Source: Oscillospiraceae bacterium
GTDB lineage: Bacteria > Bacillota > Clostridia > Oscillospirales > Ruminococcaceae
Assembly: GCA_016296485.1 (NCBI GenBank)
Contig: JAEDJF010000024.1
Coordinates: 1-17,834, forward strand
DNA length: 17,834 nucleotides
Reading direction: 5' to 3'
Position 1 is the stretch's first letter; each line of letters opens with the position of its first letter. The translations under genes and the position numbers were made by a program. Of this stretch, positions 1 to 6,388 are shown piece by piece. The notes below the pieces were generated by a model, which was not told the origin of the DNA, did not search any database, and was given only the letters and a program-made list of their open reading frames with translations.

Positions 1-47
1 GCAATTACTTCGTCGCGCAAAACAATATTTTTATATTCAATTTTCAT
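1..47 (-). CDS. Start of a minus-strand gene, possibly a GNAT acetyltransferase (partial)
   Basis: Only the first 15 codons lie in the window; the gene runs off the left edge. The ATG is at 47-45 on the minus strand and is preceded by an AGGGAG Shine-Dalgarno about seven bases upstream. The visible peptide is MKIEYKNIVLRDEVI. A short beta-strand ending in IVLRD is a common N-terminus of GNAT-fold acetyltransferases, so that family is a guess from very little sequence; another product is quite possible. The gene lies downstream of the tRNA operon terminator and has a leader with stem-loops and a possible promoter of its own. Confidence 0.5.
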   Translation of the reverse strand, partial: MKIEYKNIVLRDEVI

Positions 48-62
48 AATTATTCTCCCTTT

Positions 63-116
63 GGCTTTTGCGCCGCAAAAACGGCGCAATAAAACAAAAG
101 CCATGAGTTTTCTCAT
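63..116 (-). promoter_or_regulatory. Structured 5' leader of the gene at the left edge
   Basis: Read on the minus strand, two inverted repeats precede the Shine-Dalgarno. ATGAG-aaaa-CTCAT is at 116-103. TTGCGCCG/CGGCGCAA, an 8-bp stem with a 6-base loop, is at 89-68. An alternative outer pairing, GGCTTTTG (63-70) with CAAAAGCC (95-102), overlaps the second stem, so the two folds could compete. No T-run follows either stem, so neither looks like an intrinsic terminator. A regulatory role is inference only. Confidence 0.4.
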
Positions 117-182
117 AACCTTGATTTAAACGGTATTAACTTTTCGGGATGCTGTGTAAAATCTTGTTTTGCTCTTGCCGTA

Positions 183-211
183 AGTTTAACACGAAAGGGA
201 GCGTATGTAAA
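183..211 (-). promoter_or_regulatory. Candidate promoter for the left-edge gene
   Basis: On the minus strand TTTACA (211-206) and TAAACT (188-183) are separated by 17 bases, matching sigma-A consensus at 5/6 and 4/6 positions. It would give a leader of about 130 bases. This is weaker than the other promoters in the window. Apart from this and the leader hairpins I see no gene in 48-293. Confidence 0.35.
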
Positions 212-293
212 GCCCGAAAGGCTAGCCTTAAAAAAGGGTAAAAAAATACTCCGCGTCTCCGCGAAGCACATCTATGTAAAAGCTCCATTATAG

Positions 294-319
294 CAAAAAG
301 CCGCTAAAAAAGCGGCTTG
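294..319 (-). terminator. Intrinsic terminator of the tRNA operon
   Basis: On the minus strand an 8-bp perfect stem, AAGCCGCT/AGCGGCTT (arms 311-318 and 298-305) with a 5-base loop, runs into a T-run just two bases after the CCA end of tRNA-Thr. Its position fits termination of the two-tRNA transcript. Confidence 0.85.
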
Positions 320-320
320 A

Positions 321-396
321 TGGAGCTGATAATCAGATTCGAACTGATGACCTCATCCTTACCAAGGATGTGCTCTACCTACTGAGCTACATCAGC
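321..396 (-). tRNA. tRNA-Thr (anticodon GGT)
   Basis: The 76-base minus-strand sequence folds as a complete cloverleaf. The acceptor is GCTGATG/TATCAGC (one G-T pair), the D-arm GCTC/GAGC, the anticodon stem CATCC/GGATG with loop TTGGTAA, and the T-arm ATCAG/CTGAT with loop TTCGAAT. Discriminator T and an encoded CCA follow. The GGT anticodon at positions 34-36 decodes ACC/ACT threonine codons, and A37 follows it, as expected for t6A-modified tRNAs reading ANN codons. Four bases separate it from the upstream tRNA-Asp, so both are cut from one precursor. Confidence 0.97.
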
Positions 397-400
397 AAAG

Positions 401-477
401 TGGCGACCCGGAAGGGGCTCGAACCCTCGACCTCTAGCGTGACAGGCTAGCGTTCTAACCAGCTGAACTACCGGGCC
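401..477 (-). tRNA. tRNA-Asp (anticodon GTC)
   Basis: The 77-base minus-strand sequence folds as a cloverleaf. The acceptor is GGCCCGG/CCGGGTC with a G-T mismatch at the base, the D-arm GTTC/GAAC, the anticodon stem CTAGC/GCTAG with loop CTGTCAC, and the T-arm GAGGG/CCCTT with loop TTCGAGC. Discriminator G and an encoded CCA follow. GTC reads GAC/GAT aspartate codons. It is the first gene of a two-tRNA operon, behind a consensus promoter at 508-536. Confidence 0.97.
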
Positions 478-507
478 ACAATGACCTTAATGGGGTCAAC
501 GTCGATT

Positions 508-536
508 ATTATACAGGATTATCGACCTCTTGTCAA
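508..536 (-). promoter_or_regulatory. Consensus sigma-A promoter of the tRNA operon
   Basis: On the minus strand a perfect TTGACA (536-531) and a perfect TATAAT (513-508) are separated by exactly 17 bases. A partly mismatched inverted repeat (GTCGAT at 501-506, ATCGAC at 521-526) straddles the -10. Strong promoters of this kind are typical of stable-RNA operons. Confidence 0.92.
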
Positions 537-590
537 CAGTTTTTTGCAAATTTTTTTAAAAAATTTAAGGCGCGAAAAAATGGCTTGAAA

Positions 591-632
591 AGGGGAAAAA
601 CGCGGGGACGCTTCAAAAACGCCCCCGCGTTT
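591..632 (-). terminator. Intrinsic terminator of mtaB
   Basis: On the minus strand a 10-bp stem (AAACGCGGGG/CCCCGCGTTT, arms 632-623 and 607-598) encloses a 15-base loop that can itself pair GCGT/ACGC. A T-run (600-596) follows. It lies about 43 bases after the mtaB stop codon. Confidence 0.85.
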
Positions 633-674
633 GGTGAAAATAATTTTGTCGGGTGAAAGATTTTAGCCGTTTTT

Positions 675-1991
675 TTAGAACATTCCCATGGGGTCATAGC
701 CCACCGGGGGATTTTTAATCCGCCCGATACAGGAATCGCCGGAAACTCCGGTGATGACGACCTCCTGGACGGTACAAAGAAGGCTCTTTACCGCCGGGAG
801 CACCACGGGAGTGTAGTTTTTGGTGTAGCCCTGCATCATGCCGTTTTTGATTTCAGATTCGATGAGCACGGACTCGGTTTTTCCCACCTGCTCGCCGAGG
901 AATTTTTGGCGGACAGCCTCAGCCCTCTCCGCCATTTTTGAGCACCGCTCGGTTTTGACGGCGTTCGGGACCTGGTTTGGCATCTCGGCGGCGTCCGTTC
1001 CGGTTCTGCGGGAATAGGGGAAGATATGCACCTTCGCGAAGCCCATCTCCTCAATGAAGCGGCAGCTTTCCTCGAAGTCCTCCTCGGTCTCGCCCGGGAA
1101 ACCGACGATAACGTCGGTGGTAAGGCTGCCCTCCGGGAAGAATTCACGGATGTTTTCCACTACTTTGCGGTACATATCGGTGTTGTACCTGCGCCGCATG
1201 GCGGCAAGGGTGCGGTCGCAGCCGCTTTGGAGCGAAAGGTGGAACTGGGGACAGAAGGAGTCGAGCTTCGCAAGGCGCTCGACGTCGCTTCGACTAAGAA
1301 GCTCCGGCTCAAGGGAGCTTAAACGCACCCTCGGCATTATTTCACAGGCGAGCTCCACAGCGTCAACGAGCCCGACGCCGAGGTCCCTTCCGTAAAACGG
1401 AAGATTGATGCCCGAAAGAACGACTTCGTTGTAGCCCTTTGAAACGAGGCTTTCCAGCTCCCGCTCAAGGTCCTTGAGGGGCTTCGAGCGAACGTGACCC
1501 CGAGCCTTCGGAATAATGCAGTAGGAGCAGCTGTTATCACAGCCGTCTTCAATTTTGACGAAAGCCCTTGTCCGGTCGAGCATGCCCTCCGCCTGCATCG
1601 GCTCAAAAGTCTCGTCATCGCCGTGGGGCGTGACGTGGACGACGCGCTTTCCGTCAATGGCGTCGAGCACCGCCGGAAGAAGCTGGCTTCGGTCGGCGGA
1701 ACCTGTTATTACGTCCGCCTCCATCAGAGCGGCAGCCTCCTCGGGGAACGCCTGGGGATAACAGCCCGTAAGGGCGATGACGGCGTTGGGATTTTTCCGG
1801 CGGAAATGGCGGAGCATCTGGCGGGATTTCTTGTCGCCGACGCCGGTGACGGTGCAGGAGTTTACGACGTAAACGTCCGCTTCGCTTTCCGGGTCAACTA
1901 TTTCAAAGCCAGCCTTCTGAAAAGCCTGCTCCATTATCTGTGTTTCGTATTGGTTAACCTTGCAGCCAAGGGTAAAAAATGCAGCTTTCAT
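675..1991 (-). CDS. mtaB: tRNA threonylcarbamoyladenosine (t6A37) methylthiotransferase MtaB
   Basis: MtaB is a cytosolic radical SAM enzyme that inserts a methylthio group at C2 of t6A37 in tRNAs, giving ms2t6A. The 438-residue protein has the full family layout. The N-terminal UPF0004 domain carries three cluster-binding cysteines, C10 (in LGCKVNQYE), C46 (in NSCTV) and C77 (in TGCYPQ). The radical SAM domain has C151-x3-C155-x2-C158 in DGCDNSCSYCIIPKARG. A C-terminal part consistent with a TRAM domain follows (about 370-430). LGCKVNQYE, rather than the MiaB or RimO versions, supports MtaB. The ATG sits six bases after a strong GAGGAGG. It is monocistronic, with its own promoter (2026-2054) and terminator. 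The nearby tRNA-Thr is the kind of ANN-decoding tRNA that carries t6A, though a functional link through position is only inference. Confidence 0.95.
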   Translation of the reverse strand: MKAAFFTLGCKVNQYETQIMEQAFQKAGFEIVDPESEADVYVVNSCTVTGVGDKKSRQMLRHFRRKNPNAVIALTGCYPQAFPEEAAALMEADVITGSADRSQLLPAVLDAIDGKRVVHVTPHGDDETFEPMQAEGMLDRTRAFVKIEDGCDNSCSYCIIPKARGHVRSKPLKDLERELESLVSKGYNEVVLSGINLPFYGRDLGVGLVDAVELACEIMPRVRLSSLEPELLSRSDVERLAKLDSFCPQFHLSLQSGCDRTLAAMRRRYNTDMYRKVVENIREFFPEGSLTTDVIVGFPGETEEDFEESCRFIEEMGFAKVHIFPYSRRTGTDAAEMPNQVPNAVKTERCSKMAERAEAVRQKFLGEQVGKTESVLIESEIKNGMMQGYTKNYTPVVLPAVKSLLCTVQEVVITGVSGDSCIGRIKNPPVGYDPMGMF

Positions 1992-2025
1992 ATATCCTCC
2001 TCTTGTTTATAGGATTTAAGATAAT

Positions 2026-2054
2026 ATTATACATTATTTTAAGGGCTTTGACAA
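2026..2054 (-). promoter_or_regulatory. Promoter of mtaB
   Basis: On the minus strand TTGTCA (2054-2049) and a perfect TATAAT (2031-2026) have a 17-base spacer, placing the start about 30 bases before the mtaB ATG. It is divergent from the acetyltransferase promoter at 2072-2100; the two -35 boxes are about 17 bases apart. Confidence 0.8.
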
Positions 2055-2071
2055 CAGGACTTGCGCCGCGT

Positions 2072-2100
2072 TTGACTTTTAAAAATGGCAAAGTTATAAT
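2072..2100 (+). promoter_or_regulatory. Promoter of the GNAT acetyltransferase gene
   Basis: TTGACT (2072-2077) and perfect TATAAT (2095-2100) are separated by 17 bases. The predicted start lies about 25 bases before the ATG at 2133. Confidence 0.85.
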
Positions 2101-2132
2101 AAAAACGAAATTTTACTTGCGGAGGAAGCGCC

Positions 2133-2633
2133 ATGCCCATTGAAAAAATTGAGCAGCCTCAGATAATAGAGATAGACGATACCTTGCGGCTCAGGAGATA
2201 TGACGGAAAATTTGACTTTGCCTTTGAATGGTATCAGGATACGGAAACGGTTTACCTTGTGGACGGAGTGAAAGAGCCCTACACTTTTGGAAAGCTTCGG
2301 GGGATGTACGAATATCTCAATGAGCACGGCGAGCTCTATTTTATTGAAGCCGGGGAAAACGGAGATTATAAGCCCATCGGCGACGTGACCTTTTGGCAGA
2401 ATGATATGCCGATAGTAATAGGCGACAAAAATTACCGTGGAAAACATATCGGGCGAAAGGTTATTTTAGCCCTTATTGAAAGGGGAAAAAAGCTCGGCTA
2501 CAAAAAGCTTTACGTTGACGAAATTTACGATTATAACATCGCCTCAAGAAAATGTTTCGAGAGCGCGGGTTTTCGCGCATTTGAAATGACGGAAAAAGGA
2601 AACCGCTTCGTACTTGAAATTGATAAACTATGA
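2133..2633 (+). CDS. GNAT-family N-acetyltransferase
   Basis: A 166-residue protein with the GNAT fold, which transfers an acetyl group from acetyl-CoA to an amine; the substrate cannot be read from the sequence. The acetyl-CoA pyrophosphate-binding motif A is the stretch NYRGKHIGRKVI (residues 100-111). The later motif NIASRKCFESAGF (135-147) is the usual GNAT strand-helix holding an Asn and the CF-x-x-x-GF signature. The preceding strands IGDVTFWQ and MPIVIGD give the core sheet. Length is normal for single-domain members. GGAGGA lies about seven bases before the ATG and a consensus promoter precedes it. No terminator is obvious before the next promoter at 2652, so some read-through into the ygfK-type gene is possible. 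Confidence 0.88.
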   Translation: MPIEKIEQPQIIEIDDTLRLRRYDGKFDFAFEWYQDTETVYLVDGVKEPYTFGKLRGMYEYLNEHGELYFIEAGENGDYKPIGDVTFWQNDMPIVIGDKNYRGKHIGRKVILALIERGKKLGYKKLYVDEIYDYNIASRKCFESAGFRAFEMTEKGNRFVLEIDKL

Positions 2634-2651
2634 GCCGCCTCTCTTTCCCAC

Positions 2652-2680
2652 TTGTAATTATGGCTGAAAGATGATAAAAT
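2652..2680 (+). promoter_or_regulatory. Promoter of the ygfK-type gene
   Basis: TTGTAA (2652-2657) and TAAAAT (2675-2680) are separated by 17 bases. The leader of about 38 bases contains the GGAGG site before the ATG at 2726. Confidence 0.65.
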
Positions 2681-2725
2681 TAATATGTATTATTATGAGC
2701 GCTTGCGAAACTGGAGGACGGACAT

Positions 2726-5656
2726 ATGGGCGATAGTTTAAGACCCCTTTCTTTTGAAAAACTGATGGCGATGCTGTTGGAGGAATATTCCGCCTACGGC
2801 ACTGTTTTCGGCGTCAAGGATTTTTATAAAGCAGGAAGAGCCCGCCTTCCGATTTTCGGAATGAGGATTGAAAACCCCGTGGGACCCGGAGCAGGTCCCG
2901 CAACCCAGATGGCGCAGGGGATAATCGCCGCCTACGTTTCCGGCGCGAGGTTTATTGAGCTTAAAACCGTGTTTCCCGAGAGCGGAGAGGGGGAAAAACC
3001 CTCCGTATCCACCGACGGCTGCACCTATTTTTCCGAGCGCCCCAGCGAGCTTTCCATTGGCGAAGCATTTAACGAGTACGTCAAGGCGTGGTATGCCATA
3101 AAGCTCATAAGCACGGCTTTCGAGCTCGGCGTGCCCGAGGGCTTTGTTTTCAATATGTCCGTGGGCGGAAGCCTTGAGGATCTGAAATCCGAAAAGATGA
3201 ACGCCTTTATTGAGGGGCTCAAGTCCGCAGAATATACAAAGGTCTGGCGCGAGTGCGAAAACTGGGCAAGGGCGCATATGGACGAGCTTGACGGCGTTGA
3301 CAATACATATATTTCCGATATAAGCCCGAACGTCTCCGCTTCCGTGACCTTCGTTCCGAAGCCCGGTCTCTCCGCCGGGGAAATTGAGGACTGCGCGCGG
3401 TATCTCATTGAGGAAAAGCGGCTCCACACCTTCGTAAGGCTCGACCCGGGTCTTCTCGGTTACTATACCATTCGGGGAATCCTCGATATTAACGGCTACC
3501 CGGATATTGAAATCAGCAAGGAAAAAATCGAAGCGGAAGCCGCTTACGACGATATTAAACCAGCGCTTCTGCGCCTTCAGTCCGCGGCGGACGCCCTTCG
3601 CCTTGAGTTCGGCGTAAAGGTCTGCGACGGGCTTCTTACCGAGGATTCGGAGGAGAAAGCCGTATCCGGCGGACGCCTTACGGGTCGCGCCCTTTTCCCG
3701 ATAGCCTTTTCTCTTGCGGAGAAAATCGCCAACGATTTCGGCGGCGGACTTCGTATCTGTTTTTCCGGCGGCGCGGACTACTACACCGCAACGAAGCTCT
3801 TTAACGCCGGAATCTGGCCCATCACAATAGTTTCCGACCTTATCCGTCCCGGCGGTCTCAAACGCCTCAAACAGGTGGCGGAGGATATTTCAAAATGCGA
3901 CTATGCCCATTTTTCCGGAATTCTCACCTCCGACCTTCCGGACATTGAAAAGGACGTCTATTCCGGAGGAAGATATAAAAATCCCGGACTTTCAAAGGCG
4001 AAAAAGGCAAAAGGTCCAATCCCTTACGCCTACTGCTTCAAAGCGCAGTGCCGGGCGGTTTGCCCTCTCGGGCAGGATATTCCGCTCATCACAAGGCTCA
4101 TCAAAAACGGCAAGAGCCTTGAAGCCCTCCGGGTGATTTTTGAGCGCAACCCGATGCCCTTTACCGTCGAGACCCTCTGTCCGCACCCCTGTGTCGACGC
4201 CTGTTCAAGAAGATTTTACGAGTGCCCGCTTAGTATCAATACCGAAAATCTCAAGGCGGCGAAAAACGCCTGTTTCGATCTGCTCGACGAAACGGAGCTC
4301 AAGTCGAGAGCCGGAGAGCCGATAGCCGTCGTGGGCTGCGGTCCTGCCGGACTTGCCACCGCCTGCTTCCTTGCGCGGCAGGGCGCGAACGTCACTGTTT
4401 TCGATAAGGAGTGGCGCCCCGGCGGCGCGGTCACGAAATATATTCCCGATTTTCGCATCTCCGACGCGGACGTGGAGTGGGACGTGACGCTGATACAGGC
4501 GCTCGGAATAGATATGGAGCTCGGCGAGGAAGTCACCTCGATAAAGGAGCTTCGTGAAAAGGGCTTTGAAAAGGTCGTCCTTGCCCTCGGAGCGGGAAGC
4601 CAGAAGCCACTTAAATTTGCCTTCGGCAAAAATCAGCCCGCCCTCGCCTTCCTCGAGAGATTCAAGAGGGAGCGGGAGGCTCTTGAGGAAGAGATTGCCG
4701 GAAACGTCGTCGTAATCGGCGGCGGGCACAGCGCCGTCGCCGCCGCCCGCTGCGCGAAGCGACTTCCCTCCGTTGACCGGGTCACACTCGTTTTCGATAA
4801 GCCCGAAAGCGAAATGACCGCTTCGCCCTCCGAAATCGCCGCGCTCAAAAAAGAGGGAATCTTCCTTTCCCCGAGCCTCATTCCGAGCGGCGTCCGCGGC
4901 GGCTATCTCCTTTGCCACAAATCCGAACTCGGCGAGCCGGACGAAAAAACCGGAATCCGCCCCGTTCTTGATACCGGAGAAAAGGACAAAGTCCCTGCTG
5001 ACCTTGCTATAAACGCGGTGGGCGAGGAGTGCGACTCTCCGCTCTTTGACGAAATCGACGCAAAGGTTTACCTCGTCGGAAACGCGAATTTCGGGCGGAC
5101 TGAAACCCTCCCGGAGGTTATTGCCGACGCCCAGCGCCTTGCGGCTAAAATAGCCCATTGTCACTACGACAAATATATGCCGGACAACGAGACCGAGGAC
5201 CGCTCCTTTATGGAAAAACGGGGAAAACTCTGTGAGGACTGCAAAAAATGCGCCGAGGGCGATCGCTGCCTTGAGTGCGAGAGCGTATGCGAATTCTGCG
5301 TTGAAAGCTGCCCCAATCGGGCGAATTTCAGCCTCACTCTCTCCGACGGCAGCCGCCAGGTAGTACATATCGACGAATTCTGCGACGGCTGCGGCGCCTG
5401 CGCCGACTGTTGTCCCTATGACGGAAAGCCGTACCGGGAGAAATTCACTCTTTTCCTCAACGAGGAAGACTTTAAAAAGAGCGAGAACGACGGCTTTTAC
5501 GTCACGGGCGAAGCCAACAACTGCCGCTTCAGGGTTGACGGAAAGATGATGAAATATGACCCGATAAACGGTCCGATGGGAATGATTCCGGACGAAATGC
5601 GGGAAATGGCGGGAATAATTATGAAAAAATTCCCGCGTCTACTCAAAGTTGAATAA
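2726..5656 (+). CDS. ygfK: YgfK-type FAD/iron-sulfur oxidoreductase (putative selenate reductase subunit family)
   Basis: A 976-residue cytosolic protein, slightly shorter than E. coli YgfK. The opening MGDSLRPLSFEKL and a dihydroorotate-dehydrogenase-like domain (about 1-420, with NPVGPGAGPATQMAQ near 50-64) fit the family. A GltD-like cluster domain follows (C437, C442, C446; C485, C489, C493). Next are an FAD Rossmann motif VVGCGPAGLA (about 535-544) and a second dinucleotide motif IGGGHSAVAAA (664-674). The C-terminus has ferredoxin-like cysteines (836-862, including RCLECESVC and CPNRANFSL; 886-896, FCDGCGACADCCP). Family members probably pass electrons from NAD(P)H through flavin and clusters to a partner. 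In E. coli and in anaerobic purine degraders they sit in purine/molybdenum-hydroxylase clusters, which are absent here. The physiological reaction is not settled. It has its own promoter and terminator. Confidence 0.88.
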   Translation: MGDSLRPLSFEKLMAMLLEEYSAYGTVFGVKDFYKAGRARLPIFGMRIENPVGPGAGPATQMAQGIIAAYVSGARFIELKTVFPESGEGEKPSVSTDGCTYFSERPSELSIGEAFNEYVKAWYAIKLISTAFELGVPEGFVFNMSVGGSLEDLKSEKMNAFIEGLKSAEYTKVWRECENWARAHMDELDGVDNTYISDISPNVSASVTFVPKPGLSAGEIEDCARYLIEEKRLHTFVRLDPGLLGYYTIRGILDINGYPDIEISKEKIEAEAAYDDIKPALLRLQSAADALRLEFGVKVCDGLLTEDSEEKAVSGGRLTGRALFPIAFSLAEKIANDFGGGLRICFSGGADYYTATKLFNAGIWPITIVSDLIRPGGLKRLKQVAEDISKCDYAHFSGILTSDLPDIEKDVYSGGRYKNPGLSKAKKAKGPIPYAYCFKAQCRAVCPLGQDIPLITRLIKNGKSLEALRVIFERNPMPFTVETLCPHPCVDACSRRFYECPLSINTENLKAAKNACFDLLDETELKSRAGEPIAVVGCGPAGLATACFLARQGANVTVFDKEWRPGGAVTKYIPDFRISDADVEWDVTLIQALGIDMELGEEVTSIKELREKGFEKVVLALGAGSQKPLKFAFGKNQPALAFLERFKREREALEEEIAGNVVVIGGGHSAVAAARCAKRLPSVDRVTLVFDKPESEMTASPSEIAALKKEGIFLSPSLIPSGVRGGYLLCHKSELGEPDEKTGIRPVLDTGEKDKVPADLAINAVGEECDSPLFDEIDAKVYLVGNANFGRTETLPEVIADAQRLAAKIAHCHYDKYMPDNETEDRSFMEKRGKLCEDCKKCAEGDRCLECESVCEFCVESCPNRANFSLTLSDGSRQVVHIDEFCDGCGACADCCPYDGKPYREKFTLFLNEEDFKKSENDGFYVTGEANNCRFRVDGKMMKYDPINGPMGMIPDEMREMAGIIMKKFPRLLKVE

Positions 5657-5666
5657 GCAAAAAACC

Positions 5667-5680
5667 GCATAGATAAGCCA
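5667..5680. repeat. Direct repeat copy 1 (GCATAGATAAGCCA)
   Basis: With the preceding C this matches the sequence at 6014-6028 at 14 of 15 positions, in the same orientation. The pair brackets the AT-rich intergenic region between the ygfK-type gene and padR. Confidence 0.6.
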
Positions 5681-5718
5681 AAAATCGCACGTTAAAAACT
5701 TTATAAACAAAATTTTTC

Positions 5719-5758
5719 AAACAGCCGGAGGGGGAAACCCGAAACCGGCTGTTTTTTT
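5719..5758 (+). terminator. Intrinsic terminator of the ygfK-type gene
   Basis: A 10-bp stem, AAACAGCCGG (5719-5728) with CCGGCTGTTT (5745-5754), is followed by a run of T. It lies about 60 bases after the stop codon. Confidence 0.9.
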
Positions 5759-5783
5759 ATATTCTCGTGCGGTACACAGTATT

Positions 5784-5826
5784 GTTAAATAAAAATAAAC
5801 TAAAATAGCAATAAAGTTAAATAAAA
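5784..5826. repeat. AT-rich tract with an 11-bp direct repeat
   Basis: GTTAAATAAAA occurs exactly at 5784-5794 and 5816-5826, a 32-base period of about three helical turns. The tract 5760-5930 is far richer in A and T than the coding flanks. I see no gene in it. Together with the palindromes downstream it looks like a regulatory upstream region for padR. Confidence 0.5.
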
Positions 5827-5836
5827 TTAGTTTTCA

Positions 5837-5886
5837 ACAATAATATTGTAAAAGTTTAATATTTTTACAAAAATTATAATTTTGTA
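5837..5886. promoter_or_regulatory. Palindrome cluster upstream of padR (candidate operators)
   Basis: Three overlapping palindromes are built from TACAA/TTGTA half-sites. ACAATA-A-TATTGT is perfect at 5837-5849. TTGTAAAA (5846-5853) is inverted 9 bases later as TTTTACAA (5863-5870). A near-perfect 21-bp palindrome (5866-5886) starts TACAAAA and ends TTTTGTA. The last abuts the -35 box at 5887. The position suggests autoregulation by the PadR protein encoded just downstream, which is inference. Confidence 0.5.
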
Positions 5887-5916
5887 TTGACAATGAAGTA
5901 TGATTTACTGTATAAT
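5887..5916 (+). promoter_or_regulatory. Promoter of the padR-rlmB operon
   Basis: Perfect TTGACA (5887-5892) and perfect TATAAT (5911-5916) have an 18-base spacer. The implied leader is about 125 bases and contains the hairpin at 5957-5992. Confidence 0.88.
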
Positions 5917-5956
5917 CGTAGGCGGATAAATATCCATTTCCATCCTGTTTCAGACT

Positions 5957-5992
5957 CAGCCTGTTTTGCCGCCCGAAAGGGCGGCAAGGCTG
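5957..5992 (+). promoter_or_regulatory. GNRA-capped hairpin in the padR leader
   Basis: TTGCCGCCC (5966-5974) pairs with GGGCGGCAA (5979-5987) around a GAAA tetraloop. An outer CAGCC (5957-5961) pairs with GGCTG (5988-5992), leaving a one-sided bulge of four bases. No T-run follows, so it is not a plain terminator. It could be an RNA stability or protein-binding element; no known riboswitch class is recognised. Confidence 0.5.
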
Positions 5993-6014
5993 GCGGGCCT
6001 AAACGGGAATTTTC

Positions 6015-6028
6015 GCATAGGTAAGCCA
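6015..6028. repeat. Direct repeat copy 2 (GCATAGGTAAGCCA)
   Basis: Second copy of the repeat at 5667-5680, differing at one base. It lies just upstream of the padR ribosome binding site. Confidence 0.6.
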
Positions 6029-6034
6029 TTTTTG

Positions 6035-6042
6035 GGAGGTGA
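6035..6042 (+). promoter_or_regulatory. Ribosome binding site that fixes the padR TTG start
   Basis: GGAGGTGA is a full match to the anti-Shine-Dalgarno and ends six bases before TTG at 6049. No ATG or GTG lies at a better distance. Confidence 0.8.
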
Positions 6043-6048
6043 GGAAAT

Positions 6049-6384
6049 TTGAGTGACGACGAGATTATCTCCGGTTTCGTGTCTGAACTTCGGCGCGGCA
6101 CGGTCGTTCTTGGCGTACTTAACCAGCTTTCCTCGCCAAAATACGGCTATTCTCTCGGTCAGGAACTGACGGAAAAGGGCGTCCCGGTGGACGGAAATAC
6201 GCTTTACCCGCTTTTGCGCCGCCTCGAGAAACAGGGACTTTTGAAAAGCGAGTGGGATATGTCCGAGGGAAAACCGCGAAAATACTATGTACGGACCGCC
6301 AAAGGCACAAAAATCAACGCCCAACTTCGGGATTATTGGATTGAAACGGTAGTAAATATTTCCACACTTATGAAGGAAGAATAG
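6049..6384 (+). CDS. PadR-family transcriptional regulator
   Basis: A 111-residue winged-helix DNA-binding protein. The core LSSPKYGYSLGQELTEKG (27-44), the recognition region with GNTLYPLLRRLEKQGLL (49-65), and the wing SEGKPRKYYVRTAKG (72-86) are diagnostic of PadR proteins. These usually repress small-molecule-inducible transport or detoxification genes and often their own gene. The C-terminal dimerisation helix is short, as in the small PadR subclass. Translation starts at TTG behind GGAGGTGA. It is the first gene of padR - rlmB - pseudo-ATPase, with only four bases before rlmB. Palindromes just upstream of the -35 are plausible binding sites. The ligand is unknown. Confidence 0.9.
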   Translation: MSDDEIISGFVSELRRGTVVLGVLNQLSSPKYGYSLGQELTEKGVPVDGNTLYPLLRRLEKQGLLKSEWDMSEGKPRKYYVRTAKGTKINAQLRDYWIETVVNISTLMKEE

Positions 6385-6388
6385 AATT

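Noticed and set aside
287..292. TATAAT on the minus strand after the tRNA terminator
   Set aside because: The position 17 bases upstream reads CCGCTT, no match to a -35 box, and it lies next to the terminator T-run.
1494..2012. 172-codon plus-strand open frame over mtaB
   Set aside because: Antisense shadow; mtaB has all family cysteines on the minus strand.
4205..5368. 387-codon open frame antisense to the ygfK-type gene
   Set aside because: No ribosome site and no recognisable domain; the opposite strand encodes clear cluster and FAD motifs. It is a shadow of GC-biased third positions.
5784..5886. CRISPR array or replication origin in the AT-rich tract
   Set aside because: Only one 11-bp repeat pair and palindromes of differing sequence are present; there are no regular spacers and no DnaA-box cluster.
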